Position numbers and translations under genes: made by a program | Assembly: GCA_009885955.1 (NCBI GenBank) | Contig: VFJS01000054.1 | Coordinates: 120,342-184,341, forward strand | DNA: 64,000 nucleotides | Direction of reading: 5' to 3' | Origin: Spirochaetia bacterium | Lineage (GTDB): Bacteria > Spirochaetota > UBA4802 > UBA5550 | Notes under the pieces: generated by a model | Database searches by the model: none | What the model was told of the DNA's origin: nothing | What the model saw: the letters and a program-made list of their open reading frames with translations, nothing else | Part shown: piece by piece, positions 27,897 to 36,767 of the stretch | Layout of the letters: every line of letters starts with the position of its first letter | How positions within the stretch are numbered: the stretch's first letter is position 1

Positions 27897-28889
27897 TCAA
27901 TGCCTTATCCCGGTTCTGTAACCGCATTTCTCGCAGGCTCCATCCTTGAGCCCCTTGATCTTCGTGGTATATCCTCTTCTCTCGATGAGGATGGTTTTAC
28001 AGGCCGGGCAGAGCGTGCTGCTTCCGGCTGATGAAAGGGGGATGTTCCCGCAGTAGACATAGTTGAGGCTCTTCACTGCCTCATGATATACTGACATGAT
28101 GAGCCCCGTATCTGTGGCCGGGCTCTCATATTTGTAGTTGGGGTAATACCTTGATATGTGCCAGGGGATATTCCTGTCAATTGACGCGATGAAATCAATG
28201 ATCTCCCCGAGCTCATTCATTCCGTCATTCACACCGGTTACCACAAGTGTCGTTACCTCCACATGGCACCCCTTTTTACTGGCAATGGCGATTGCGTCCT
28301 TTACCGGCTCGAGTTCACCTTTATGCACTTTCCGGAAGGTATCAGGGTTGAAGGTCTTCAGATCTATGTTCATTGCATCGATGACTCCAAGCAGGTCTTC
28401 AAGGGGTTTGGCATTGATGAAACCATTGGTAACCATAACATTTTTAAGGCCCATGGATGCTGCAGACATTGCTGTATCAAGCACATACTCTATCCAGATG
28501 ACAGGTTCGGAATAGGTATAGGCTACACCCATGGAGCCGTTGTTTACTGCTGTCCTGGCAATCTCCTCAGGGGCATAATACCTGGTCCGGGCTTCCATGT
28601 TCTGGGAGATATGCCAGTTCTGGCAATAGGGGCATTTGAGATTACACCCCTTTGTCCCTATGGAAAGTATTTTTGATGAAGGGAAAAAATGGTAAAGCGG
28701 CTTTTTCTCTATGGGGTCCATCGCGATGGATGTAACCTCCCCATAAATCCCGGTAAATAATTTTGAACCAGTATTCTTTCGCACACCGCAAATTCCTGCC
28801 TTTCCCGCAGCGATGTTGCAATTGTGGGGGCACAGCCTGCATCCTGTTTTATCGTCCCCGATTAATTCATAATAGAGTGCTTCTTTCAT
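27897..28889 (-). CDS. amrS: AmmeMemoRadiSam system radical SAM enzyme AmrS
   Basis: A radical-SAM protein of 330 residues with the cluster motif CNLKCPYCQNW (Cys 82, 86, 89). It has a Cys-rich N-terminal CRLCPHNCNIAAGKAGICG and a C-terminal zinc-ribbon-like region (CPACK and CEKCGYR). This layout is that of AmrS, not of pyruvate-formate-lyase activase. The reaction is not established. The usual partners (AMMECR1 and Memo proteins) are not adjacent. It follows bactofilin by 30 nt on the same strand; its GGAGGTC lies about 15 nt from the ATG, so the start has an unusually distant ribosome-binding site. It meets fadJ tail to tail. Confidence 0.9.
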   Translation of the reverse strand: MKEALYYELIGDDKTGCRLCPHNCNIAAGKAGICGVRKNTGSKLFTGIYGEVTSIAMDPIEKKPLYHFFPSSKILSIGTKGCNLKCPYCQNWHISQNMEARTRYYAPEEIARTAVNNGSMGVAYTYSEPVIWIEYVLDTAMSAASMGLKNVMVTNGFINAKPLEDLLGVIDAMNIDLKTFNPDTFRKVHKGELEPVKDAIAIASKKGCHVEVTTLVVTGVNDGMNELGEIIDFIASIDRNIPWHISRYYPNYKYESPATDTGLIMSVYHEAVKSLNYVYCGNIPLSSAGSSTLCPACKTILIERRGYTTKIKGLKDGACEKCGYRTGIRH

Positions 28890-28918
28890 ATAAGAACGGG
28901 ACGACCTCCATTGTCAAT

Positions 28919-29395
28919 TCAGGAAGGTTCTTTTCCGTTTTCCTTAATATCTTTTTCCTTATTATCTTTGATATCCTTTATATCCCTGCCGTCTTTGAGG
29001 CCTTTCACTTCTTTCGTCTTCTTCTCATTGGACTTAATCATCTCACATTTCCCCTCAAAAATGACCCCGTCGGCAATCTGCAGCTTTGCAGTTCTAATGT
29101 TCCCGTACAGAGCCCCGTTGGGGTGAATTTCAAGCCTTTTTGCAGCCTCAATATTGCCATGGACCGTTCCTTTTAATATTATCGTGTCCACCTTGATGTT
29201 TGCCTTGACAACAGCCCCGTCACCAATTACGAGGAACCCTCCCGAGGTAATCTCCCCCTCAAATGTTCCGTTTATCTGCAGGGATTTTTCAAAGGAGAGG
29301 TCCCCGGTAAACTCAGTATCCTTCCCGAATACCGTGGTTACCATCCCTACGTCATATACAGGATTTTTATTTACCTGTATTACTTTCTTTGCCAT
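28919..29395 (-). CDS. Bactofilin (polymer-forming cytoskeletal protein)
   Basis: The central region (about residues 25-115) is a right-handed beta-helix built of short repeats (FTGDLSFEKSLQINGTFEG, VHGNIEAAKRLEIHPNGALY), diagnostic of bactofilins. These assemble into nucleotide-free filaments that help determine cell shape. The C-terminal tail is a run of Lys, Asp and Glu, low complexity. The start is supported by GAGGAG 7 nt upstream. It sits downstream of a short TPR gene and about 4 kb from the mre operon; a morphogenetic role is plausible here. Confidence 0.95.
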   Translation of the reverse strand: MAKKVIQVNKNPVYDVGMVTTVFGKDTEFTGDLSFEKSLQINGTFEGEITSGGFLVIGDGAVVKANIKVDTIILKGTVHGNIEAAKRLEIHPNGALYGNIRTAKLQIADGVIFEGKCEMIKSNEKKTKEVKGLKDGRDIKDIKDNKEKDIKENGKEPS

Positions 29396-29417
29396 GAATA
29401 ACTCCTCTTCATAATGC

Positions 29418-29639
29418 CTATTTTGTTGTCATGGTAAAAACGCCATCCCAGTCTTCCGGTGGAGGGTTAACCTTGAATTCTCTGGACCGTTCAAGATACA
29501 GCAATGAAGGGCCGTCATTCTTATCGATTTTGAGGGCCATCTCGAAGGCGCTGATGGCATCATCCCATTTCATCTTCTTATATGCAGTCAGGCCGAAATT
29601 ATAATATTTCAGCATTTCTTCCTTCTCCTTTGATATCAT
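29418..29639 (-). CDS. Short TPR protein
   Basis: The 73-residue cytoplasmic protein contains about one and a half TPR helices-pairs (YYNFGLTAYKKMKWDDAISA then FEMALKIDKNDGPSLLYLER). Such minimal TPR units usually dock to another protein. AGGAGGATTT precedes the ATG. Bactofilin follows after 22 nt, so the two are likely co-expressed and the TPR may bind it. Confidence 0.8.
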   Translation of the reverse strand: MISKEKEEMLKYYNFGLTAYKKMKWDDAISAFEMALKIDKNDGPSLLYLERSREFKVNPPPEDWDGVFTMTTK

Positions 29640-29672
29640 AAATCCTCCTGTTGTGATTTTGTATGGACTGGC

Positions 29673-29861
29673 GTTATTACTCAGTTATAAATATCCGCTC
29701 ACGGATTTACACGGATATTCACAGATTTTTTAAATATTTTTCAATCCCGTTAACATAAATTTAATTTTTAGTCTCATGACTATTTCCAAAATTCAATACC
29801 AGTATCAGGGTTTATCCATGAAATCCATGAACCAGGTCTTTTTTCCTGACTGAATAGTTAC
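29673..29861. repeat. Inverted-repeat element, family 1, degraded copy
   Basis: The left end GTTATTACTCAGTTATAAAT is followed by CCGCTCACGGATT, and the right end reads CTGAATAGTTAC. The ends are imperfect relatives of the 12-bp termini at 51593-51796. No target duplication is visible. It separates the polyprenyl synthase and TPR genes. The remaining 100 nt to 29965 hold nothing recognisable. Confidence 0.7.
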
Positions 29862-29965
29862 AATACATTACCTTAATACTGATAATGATGCAGCGTATCA
29901 CAAATAAAATTCAGTCTCATATAAAAATCAAATGTTATTCATTATTCCCTGATAAAAAATTCCAA

Positions 29966-30967
29966 TCAGTAGTTTCTATGAACAAAAAAACCTGCAATAT
30001 CCATTAAAATATTCTTATATTCCGATTCCGGAAACCTTTCCAGGCTCTCGAAAGCCTTCTCAATATATTTTTTTGCGCATTGGATTGAATATTCAATGGA
30101 CCCGCTCTCCCTCAGTTCCTTTTTAACGATAGCCCAATTTTCATCAACGGGATTTGCAGCGCAGGCTATGAGCTCATCCCTTTTCACCGCCGTTGAAATT
30201 TCAAGGAGATGGAGAAAGGGAAGAGTCACTTTCCCATCCCTGAAATCATTCCCCGAATCTTTCCCGGTTATCTTATCGTCAATGAAGTCAAGTGTGTCAT
30301 CCACTATCTGGAAGGCCAGCCCCGAGTTCAGTCCGAATTCAAAAAGTCTCCCGCACTCCTCCGCAGAAAGACCGGCTTTTATCCCTCCAAGCTTTGCGCA
30401 TGCAGCCATGAACCTGGCTGTTTTAAGCTCAATAAGGTTCATATAATGCTCTCTGTTTATCACCTGTATCCCGGAATACTGAAGCTGGTAAAGCTCACCC
30501 TTCACCATGTCATTGGTGCCGGCGACTATAACAGAGAATAAATCGGGATTGCCGTCCTTCACAACAGTATCCAGTGCCTTGGTGTACATATAATCGCCAA
30601 CGAGAACTGCAATCTTATGCCCCCATTTCTTGGACATGGTGAGGTCGCCTCTTCTTAAAATGGACTGGTCAATAATGTCATCATGAACCAGCGTGGCCGC
30701 ATGTACAATCTCCGTGGAAGCGGCAATTTCAATGATCCCTCCCGGCATCCCGCCGTAGAGGCCGCTTGCCAGGAGCACATAGGCCGCCCTTATTTTCTTC
30801 CCCCCCTTGATGAACAGGTGAACTGCGCACTGGTCGAGGAGGGGAATACCTGTCTTAAGCATGGAGGCTATTTCCTGGTCCACCTTATCGAGTTGCGGCA
30901 AAAGCGGGAGAAGAATATCTTTTATATCATGCTTTTTTTCAACATTGTTTTCAGTCAAAGGTCGCAA
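29966..30967 (-). CDS. Polyprenyl diphosphate synthase (trans-isoprenyl)
   Basis: The enzyme condenses isopentenyl diphosphate into a long polyprenyl diphosphate for quinone side chains. Both aspartate-rich motifs are present: LVHDDIIDQSILRRGD (first, about residue 95) and FQIVDDTLDFIDD (second, about 228), with GGKKIRAAYVLLAS upstream. No ATG is available near the start. TTG at 30967 with GGGAG 4-5 nt upstream is my choice; TTG at 30988 or 30958 are alternatives. The start overlaps the end of the STAS gene, so translation is coupled. Chain length (octaprenyl or other) cannot be told. Confidence 0.88.
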   Translation of the reverse strand: MRPLTENNVEKKHDIKDILLPLLPQLDKVDQEIASMLKTGIPLLDQCAVHLFIKGGKKIRAAYVLLASGLYGGMPGGIIEIAASTEIVHAATLVHDDIIDQSILRRGDLTMSKKWGHKIAVLVGDYMYTKALDTVVKDGNPDLFSVIVAGTNDMVKGELYQLQYSGIQVINREHYMNLIELKTARFMAACAKLGGIKAGLSAEECGRLFEFGLNSGLAFQIVDDTLDFIDDKITGKDSGNDFRDGKVTLPFLHLLEISTAVKRDELIACAANPVDENWAIVKKELRESGSIEYSIQCAKKYIEKAFESLERFPESEYKNILMDIAGFFVHRNY

Positions 30968-31280
30968 GGCACTCCCTCTTGGAATCAAATATTTCGAAAA
31001 CCTTGTCGAGCATTGTCGTCTGAAAAAGCTTTATCAGGTTGTCATTGACAATTACAAGCTTTATATCCCCCTCATGGTCCCGTATCTTCCTTTTAATAGC
31101 TACAAGAGCCCCCAGCGCGGAACTGCATATATGCTTCACATTTACCATATCGATGCAAATGCTGTATTTTTTGTTATCCAGGCACTCCTGAAGAACAGTC
31201 TCCAGCTCTTCCGAACCCTCCTGGTCAATTCTTCCTTCAAGAGTAATTATCTCAACATTATCATAGGACGTCTTCTTCAT
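30951..31280 (-). CDS. STAS-domain anti-sigma-factor antagonist
   Basis: The 109-residue single STAS domain reads IITLEGRIDQEGSEEL at the N terminus and VNVKHICSSALGALVAIKRK in the middle, where the serine pair is the usual phosphorylation site of SpoIIAA/RsbV-like antagonists. It would release a sigma factor or another partner when dephosphorylated. ATG 31280 is taken because GGAG lies 7 nt upstream; longer in-frame extensions have no family content. No kinase or sigma factor is nearby. The 3' end overlaps the polyprenyl synthase start. Confidence 0.88.
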   Translation of the reverse strand: MKKTSYDNVEIITLEGRIDQEGSEELETVLQECLDNKKYSICIDMVNVKHICSSALGALVAIKRKIRDHEGDIKLVIVNDNLIKLFQTTMLDKVFEIFDSKRECLATFD

Positions 31281-31412
31281 GTTAACTCTCCAGGTGATGG
31301 AAATTTTATCAAAATGAATATTTAAAAAAGTCGGATAAATCCAATCGATTATCCAAAGGAAACACATTTTGAGATACCAGCCTGTTAACACCCGCATAAA
31401 ATCAAAACTTTT

Positions 31413-32117
31413 TCAAGCTTTTTTTGCTGTTACTCTTGCAATTGTTAAAGAAAATACACCTTTTGCCCCGGAATCCATGAGAACCCTTGCGCATTCATTA
31501 AGAGTGGCGCCGGTGGTAAAAATATCATCAATAATGAGAATTTTTCTTCCCTGGATTCTACTCCTGTTTACCGGGCTGTATCTGCCGAGGACATTTATAA
31601 AACGTTCCCTGTACCCCAGATCTTTCTGGGTAATTGAGCGGAAATTTTCCTTTAAAAGCTGTAAAAAAGGTTTTTTCAGCTTTTTAGACACATTTTTTGA
31701 AATCAGCCGGGACTGGTTAAACCCCCGTTTCCATTGTTTTTTCCTGTTCATGGGGACATAGGTAATAATATCAAAATCCAGGCCGCTGTCAATCAGCCCC
31801 AGGGAGCCAATCTCACCAAGATGATGAGCAAGGCTCTTTCTATGGTGGAACTTCAGGTTCAGCATTATGGACTTCATTACACCGGAATAGTCCGTAAGAG
31901 TTATGTTTTTAGCAAGATAAAACTCTCTGTCAGAGCAGATCCCGCACTCTCCGCGAAAAACGCGGCCCGAGCATCTGGGGCATTTTTCCTCAGCCGGAGA
32001 AATTTTACTTCTGCATTCCCTGCAGAGCAGCCTGTCCGTAACGGTAACCGGTTTTAAACATGAAACGCAGGCCGATGGGAAAATAATGTCAATTAAAAGC
32101 GTTAGGGGGTAAAACAT
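31413..32117 (-). CDS. comF: ComF family phosphoribosyltransferase-like protein
   Basis: The N terminus has the ComF zinc-finger cysteines (CVSCLK, CREC, CPRC, CGIC between about residues 17 and 62), and the C-terminal half is a phosphoribosyltransferase fold with ILIIDDIFTTGATLNEC near residue 197. ComF supports DNA uptake in competent bacteria and may handle single-stranded DNA at the inner membrane. The length of 234 residues is normal. Its ATG lies 2 nt after the queC stop, so the two are coupled. Confidence 0.93.
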   Translation of the reverse strand: MFYPLTLLIDIIFPSACVSCLKPVTVTDRLLCRECRSKISPAEEKCPRCSGRVFRGECGICSDREFYLAKNITLTDYSGVMKSIMLNLKFHHRKSLAHHLGEIGSLGLIDSGLDFDIITYVPMNRKKQWKRGFNQSRLISKNVSKKLKKPFLQLLKENFRSITQKDLGYRERFINVLGRYSPVNRSRIQGRKILIIDDIFTTGATLNECARVLMDSGAKGVFSLTIARVTAKKA

Positions 32118-32119
32118 TT

Positions 32120-32812
32120 TCAGCTCTTTTTATAGTGTATAGGATCCTCCATGCCTGCGCCGGCAAAGCCATCCTTTCTGATTACGCAGCTGTCACATTC
32201 ACCGCATGCTGTTCCGTTATCAACTGGATTGTAGCAGCTGTGAGTCATGGAATAATCGACACCAAGCCCGGTCCCGGTCGTGATAATCTCAGACTTCTTC
32301 ATTTTAAGGAGCGGCGCGTGAATTACAAAACAACCGCCCATGGAACCGGTTCTGGTGCCGATGTTCGCCATCCTGGTAAAGGCCTCAATAAATTCAGGCC
32401 TGCAATCGGGATACCCGCTGTAATCTACGGCATTTACCCCGATGAAAATGTCTGTGGAACCTATCGATTCGGCATATGCAAGGCCGTAGGAGAGGAATAT
32501 GATATTCCTGGCCGGAACATAGGTTTCAGGAATTTCCCCCTCCTTCCTGGATACATTGGCTGCGGGAATCTCAATACCCGACCCCTCCACCAGCGCCGAG
32601 GCAAAAATTTCCGGAACCAGCTCAACAACCACATGCCTGCCGATGTTGAAATATGAAACGAGCTTCCGGGCGGATTCAAGTTCAATCCTGTGCCTCTGCC
32701 CGTAGAGGAATGTCATGGCAGCCAGCTCATACCCCAGGCCATGGGCTATGGCTGCAGTGGTCGCGGAATCAAGGCCGCCGCTTAAAAGAAGAACCGCTTT
32801 TTTTCTTTCCAT
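32120..32812 (-). CDS. queC: 7-cyano-7-deazaguanine synthase QueC
   Basis: QueC uses ATP and ammonia to turn 7-carboxy-7-deazaguanine into preQ0 for queuosine in tRNA. The pyrophosphatase loop LLSGGLDSATT (about residues 7-17) and the zinc site CYNPVDNGTACGECDSC (about 193-209) are complete. Length of 230 residues is typical. The start codon touches the end of an inverted-repeat element, whose terminal GAGGG may serve as ribosome-binding site. No other queuosine genes or preQ1 riboswitch are seen here. Confidence 0.96.
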   Translation of the reverse strand: MERKKAVLLLSGGLDSATTAAIAHGLGYELAAMTFLYGQRHRIELESARKLVSYFNIGRHVVVELVPEIFASALVEGSGIEIPAANVSRKEGEIPETYVPARNIIFLSYGLAYAESIGSTDIFIGVNAVDYSGYPDCRPEFIEAFTRMANIGTRTGSMGGCFVIHAPLLKMKKSEIITTGTGLGVDYSMTHSCYNPVDNGTACGECDSCVIRKDGFAGAGMEDPIHYKKS

Positions 32813-33071
32813 GTGCCCTCACCGCGCTCTGCGCGCCCTCTCCCGATAGGGCGAGGGCTTCTTATCCAAAACATTTATATTTTTTCAAAAACGTATTACT
32901 CTAATTTATTTAATTAATAACCCATATTTGATGGGATTACAAATATAGCATTAATTCGACTTGTTCTTCTTACAAAATTTTTAAAAAATTCAAAAAATTT
33001 ATTCGAAAAGTTTAAAATATCACAACCTCCCCTCTCCCTATTTCGGGAGAGGGGCCGGGGGTGAGGGCATT
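32813..33071. repeat. Inverted-repeat (MITE-like) element, family 2, upstream of queC
   Basis: The two ends are about 45-bp imperfect inverted repeats: TGCCCTCACCGCGCTC then CCTCTCCCGATAGGGCGAGGG on the left, and CCTCTCCCTATTTCGGGAGAGG then GGGTGAGGGCA on the right. The interior is AT-rich and non-coding. Each end also folds alone into a CCTCTCCC hairpin. It fills the gap between rodA and queC and may contribute the queC promoter or leader. Confidence 0.65.
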
Positions 33072-33121
33072 AATTCCTCTAGTATTAATTACTGTCCAAC
33101 GGCAAAAAAATAAAAAAAATA

Positions 33122-34438
33122 TCAGTAAACAAATTTTCTCATGCGGATGTTTATGAGAATACCCACGGCTATCATGGACATGATCAGGTTTGAGCCTCCA
33201 TAGGATATGAACGAAAGCGGGATGCCCGTAACAGGCATGATTCCTATGACCATGCCGATATTTATTACTGCATGAAAAAAGAATATTGAAGTTATTCCGC
33301 TTGCGAGGAGCGCGCCGAATTTATCCTTGGCTTCAAAGGATATCTGTATCCCGCGGAAAATTATTATTGCGAGCAGCGCAATGACAATTATTGCTCCGAT
33401 GAATCCCATCTCTTCCGCCACTACAGAAAAAATAAAATCCGATGATTTTTCAGGCAGAAAACCGAGCTGGGACTGGGTCCCCTTTAAAAATCCCTTCCCG
33501 ATGAATCCTCCGGAACCAATGGCAATTTTTGACTGTATGATATTATACCCCGATGCATGGGGGTCAAGATCGGGATTGAGAAAAACAAGTATTCTTTTCT
33601 TTTGATAATTATGGAAGTATTTTTGTATAAAAACTGAAAATAGAAGCCCGAAGGAAATTACCGTACCCGGAATATAGATCCTTCTCAAAATCTTCTTAAC
33701 CCGTATCTTGTGAATGATATACGATATGATAGAAATGATAAGTATAGCGCCGGAGACTGCAAACAGCATATTTGTATCTTTAAAAAAGTCGAGGACAAAA
33801 TTGGAACCTTCGACCCCTACCCATTCACGGTACGTTATAAACATAGGGACAATGAGCGCAATTGCCGCAATAAGTACAATCGAAACCAGGTGGGAAATAT
33901 CGGCACCTCCGACAAAAAGCATGATGAACAGAATAGGAATAAAGGTTATGGCAGTCCCGAAATCCGGCTGGTAATAGATAATGGTTACCGGCACCAGTGT
34001 GATAAGCGTTGGTATGAGAAGTTCCTTAAAATTGCTGATATCACGTTCACGAAGCTCCAGATACTTTCCCAGGACAATTACCAGGCCGAGCTTCATGAAT
34101 TCCGAAGGCTGTATGGAAAAAAAACCGAGGTTGAGCCAGGCCCTGGTGTTTCTCACAGGCCTCCCGAAAAAGATGGTAAACAGCAGAAGGGCAATACATA
34201 TTCCATATATGTGCAGAGAGTAATCGCCCAGAAGCTGGTAATTTATAAAGGTAACAGCCGTGAGCAGTAAAAAGCCGAAAATAAACCAGAGAAGCTGTTT
34301 TTTGTAGAGCCCGCTGTTGACCTTGTCAATGGGATCAAATCCCGAGCTGTAAATCATTAAAATACCTATAACAGCAAGCAGCGCAACTGCTATGACAAGG
34401 AGGTAATCAGTTTTGTATATGGCGTCCCGTTTCATCAT
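33122..34438 (-). CDS. rodA: Peptidoglycan polymerase RodA (SEDS family)
   Basis: RodA polymerises glycan strands during cell elongation with PBP2. The protein is a polytopic membrane protein (about ten segments) with SEDS signatures FLPEKSSDFIFSVVAEEMG (about residues 320-338) and SYGGSNLIMSMIAVGILINI near the C terminus. At 438 residues it is longer than most RodA (about 370) because of an extra segment between about 200 and 275, which fits other spirochaetes as far as I recall. It overlaps mrdA by 4 nt. It is the last gene of the mre operon. Confidence 0.96.
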   Translation of the reverse strand: MMKRDAIYKTDYLLVIAVALLAVIGILMIYSSGFDPIDKVNSGLYKKQLLWFIFGFLLLTAVTFINYQLLGDYSLHIYGICIALLLFTIFFGRPVRNTRAWLNLGFFSIQPSEFMKLGLVIVLGKYLELRERDISNFKELLIPTLITLVPVTIIYYQPDFGTAITFIPILFIMLFVGGADISHLVSIVLIAAIALIVPMFITYREWVGVEGSNFVLDFFKDTNMLFAVSGAILIISIISYIIHKIRVKKILRRIYIPGTVISFGLLFSVFIQKYFHNYQKKRILVFLNPDLDPHASGYNIIQSKIAIGSGGFIGKGFLKGTQSQLGFLPEKSSDFIFSVVAEEMGFIGAIIVIALLAIIIFRGIQISFEAKDKFGALLASGITSIFFFHAVINIGMVIGIMPVTGIPLSFISYGGSNLIMSMIAVGILINIRMRKFVY

Positions 34439-36264
34439 TTAAAGTAACCCAGCTTATCCATTTTTGCTAAAATATCATAGGCAATAGGAACAGCCTTTGT
34501 TGCCCCCCACATTCCGAATTCCACCATGACACAGACAATATAGGCCTTTTCAGGCGGGCCGTCAAAGGGGGCATAGCCCACATACCAGGCATGCTGGGAA
34601 GAATCCTCCTTCCTCACGGACTTGGTCTGCGCAGTCCCTGTTTTCCCTGCTGCCTGAATTTTTAAAAGGCTTAACTGGCTCTGCGTCCCGTCTATGACAC
34701 CCTGCCTCATCCCTTTTTTTACTGCATTAATTGTAATGAGCGAGAGGGGTGTTTCCCTCAGCCTGTCCTTTGCGAAGCTCCTGATCACATCCTTGTTATC
34801 CGGGGTACGGATTTCCCTGATAATCTTCGGTTTATATACAATACCATTATTTATTATGGCTGCCAACAGGTTTGCCAGTTCTATGGGAGTTGTCGTAAGA
34901 TACCCCTGCCCTATTGACATATTGACTGTATCGCCGTCGTACCAGGACTGTCCAAAATTTTTATACTTCCACTCCTTTGATGGGATGAACCCCTGGTCCT
35001 CCCCGGGAATATCGATCCCTGTTTTTTCATCAAGCCCGAAATAACCGGCATACTTCATCAGCGCTAACGGCCCTGCAAGCTGGCCAAGCTGATAAAAATA
35101 GACACTGCAGGACTGGGCAATTGCATTATTGAGGTCAACAGACCCATGCGGTTTAAAGCAGTAGAAATCCCGGTCAACAGTGCCTTTCAGTGTATATTTT
35201 CCCTGGCAGTAATACGTCTTCGAGGGAAGGGCCCTCTCTGTCTCAAGGGCAGCTATTGCCGTTACAAGCTTGAAGGTTGATGCCGGGGGATATTTCGCCT
35301 GGATAGCCCTGTTCAGGAAGGGGTGATTCTTATCATTCATGAGCTCTTTTATTATTTCACTGTTATCCTTTGCAATTATATGGTTTGGGTCAAAATCAGG
35401 CTTGCTCAACATGGTTATTACCTCACCGGTGGATGCCTTGATTACAACCACAGCCCCGTTCAAGTCTCCCATTGATTCATAGGCCCTTTTCTGAACCTCG
35501 TAGTCCAGGGTCAGGATAATGTTGTTTCCGGCTATGGGCTTCTGACCCACATCCTCGCCGCCAGTACGGTTCTTCACATCAACAACCCTCCTGATGAAAC
35601 CGTCCCTGCCGCGGAGGATGCTGTCGTACTCCTTTTCTATTCCCGATTTTCCTATCTTGTGATAATATTTGTAACCCTCATTTCTGCGGGCCTTGTATTC
35701 GCTCAGGCTGATGCTTCCTATATATCCGACAAGGTGGGAGAACATATTGCTGTAGCTGTAAATCCTCACCGGCGCATCCTCCCAGTCTATGTTGGGCACA
35801 AGGTGCTGGTTAGACGCTATTTTCACTATTGATTCCAGGGTTACATCCTCTATAAGAAGAACCCGCTCCCAGGGATTTCTGTCCTTCATCTCCAGCTTTA
35901 AATCTTCATCCTTCATCCCGAGAATTTTTGAAAGTATTTTGAGTACCTTTTTGAATTCAGATTTTGATTTGAATCTTGCCGGGATGGTAGTGATATTAAA
36001 AGAGGGCCTGTTCGTTACAATATGTATCCCCGGTTCATCGGGCCTGAAATTTCTGTCGTAAATCTCACCCCTGGGGGCCGGAATAGGGACATAGTTCTCC
36101 ATATTCGATTTGGCCCTGTTTTTATATTCGGTCCCGTGAATTAACTGGAGATTTATAACCTGGAGGCTGAGGATGAAAAAAGCAACTGCGACAACGATTA
36201 CATAGAAATACATCCTGAACCTGAATATTTCAAGCATCCTCGCTTTAAGAGTACCATGTAACAT
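34435..36264 (-). CDS. mrdA: Penicillin-binding protein 2 (transpeptidase MrdA)
   Basis: This is the elongation-specific transpeptidase. An N-terminal anchor (about residues 19-40) and the pedestal domain precede the catalytic domain with STFK (Ser329, Lys332), SCS (385-387) where SxN or SxD is usual, and KTGT in AAGKTGTAQT (about 545). Length of 609 residues is normal. Its first base overlaps the mreD stop. Order mreB-mreC-mreD-mrdA-rodA is the conserved elongasome cluster. Confidence 0.96.
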   Translation of the reverse strand: MLHGTLKARMLEIFRFRMYFYVIVVAVAFFILSLQVINLQLIHGTEYKNRAKSNMENYVPIPAPRGEIYDRNFRPDEPGIHIVTNRPSFNITTIPARFKSKSEFKKVLKILSKILGMKDEDLKLEMKDRNPWERVLLIEDVTLESIVKIASNQHLVPNIDWEDAPVRIYSYSNMFSHLVGYIGSISLSEYKARRNEGYKYYHKIGKSGIEKEYDSILRGRDGFIRRVVDVKNRTGGEDVGQKPIAGNNIILTLDYEVQKRAYESMGDLNGAVVVIKASTGEVITMLSKPDFDPNHIIAKDNSEIIKELMNDKNHPFLNRAIQAKYPPASTFKLVTAIAALETERALPSKTYYCQGKYTLKGTVDRDFYCFKPHGSVDLNNAIAQSCSVYFYQLGQLAGPLALMKYAGYFGLDEKTGIDIPGEDQGFIPSKEWKYKNFGQSWYDGDTVNMSIGQGYLTTTPIELANLLAAIINNGIVYKPKIIREIRTPDNKDVIRSFAKDRLRETPLSLITINAVKKGMRQGVIDGTQSQLSLLKIQAAGKTGTAQTKSVRKEDSSQHAWYVGYAPFDGPPEKAYIVCVMVEFGMWGATKAVPIAYDILAKMDKLGYFK

Positions 36265-36767
36265 CAGTGACTGCTTTCCCTCTCGATCTCTTTTTGATAA
36301 ATTTTATCAAAAATATAAAACAGCGGCGGCGCCAGTATGGCATTATAAAAGGCTTCCGGAAGGATAACACCTGGAACAGACGATGCCAGGGACTGGTGAA
36401 AAACATAGCAGAGAAAAAGCATAAATATACCCTTCACAATGGATGCGGTGAAAAGAAGCAGAAGGATTGTGAGTATGTTATTTTTAATAACTGTTCTCCC
36501 GAACATCCCGACAATAAATCCCAATGCCATTTTTGGAAATGTCATAAGCCCCAGCGGTGAATTAGACAGGGAATCATGAAGGATGCCGCTTAAAAAACCG
36601 GTTATCTCGCCGTAAAATGATCCGAACATGTATGAAACGTAGATGATAACGATAAACAGGAGGTCGGGCTTCACCCCGGCTATCCTGAGAACATCAAAGG
36701 ATGAATGGCTCTGAATCACCAGTGACACTATCACCAGTATTGCCGTATATATATAGGAATAAATCAC
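36264..36767 (-). CDS. mreD: Rod shape-determining protein MreD
   Basis: A 167-residue hydrophobic protein with five or six membrane segments, in the standard place between mreC and mrdA. The motif MFGSFYGEITGFLSGILHD near residues 48-66 is typical of MreD. It links MreC to the cytoplasmic elongation machinery. It overlaps mreC by 4 nt and mrdA by 1 nt, so the genes are tightly coupled. Confidence 0.93.
   Translation of the reverse strand: MIYSYIYTAILVIVSLVIQSHSSFDVLRIAGVKPDLLFIVIIYVSYMFGSFYGEITGFLSGILHDSLSNSPLGLMTFPKMALGFIVGMFGRTVIKNNILTILLLLFTASIVKGIFMLFLCYVFHQSLASSVPGVILPEAFYNAILAPPLFYIFDKIYQKEIERESSH

Noticed and set aside
27897..28889. Pyruvate-formate-lyase activating enzyme
   Set aside because: The Cys-rich N terminus and C-terminal zinc ribbon belong to AmrS, and no formate lyase is adjacent.
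32813..33121. preQ1 riboswitch ahead of queC
   Set aside because: The gap is occupied by inverted-repeat DNA and no preQ1 aptamer sequence or pseudoknot could be seen.
33710..34270. 186-codon plus-strand frame inside rodA
   Set aside because: Antisense to rodA; composition is lysine- and arginine-rich without a motif or start signal.
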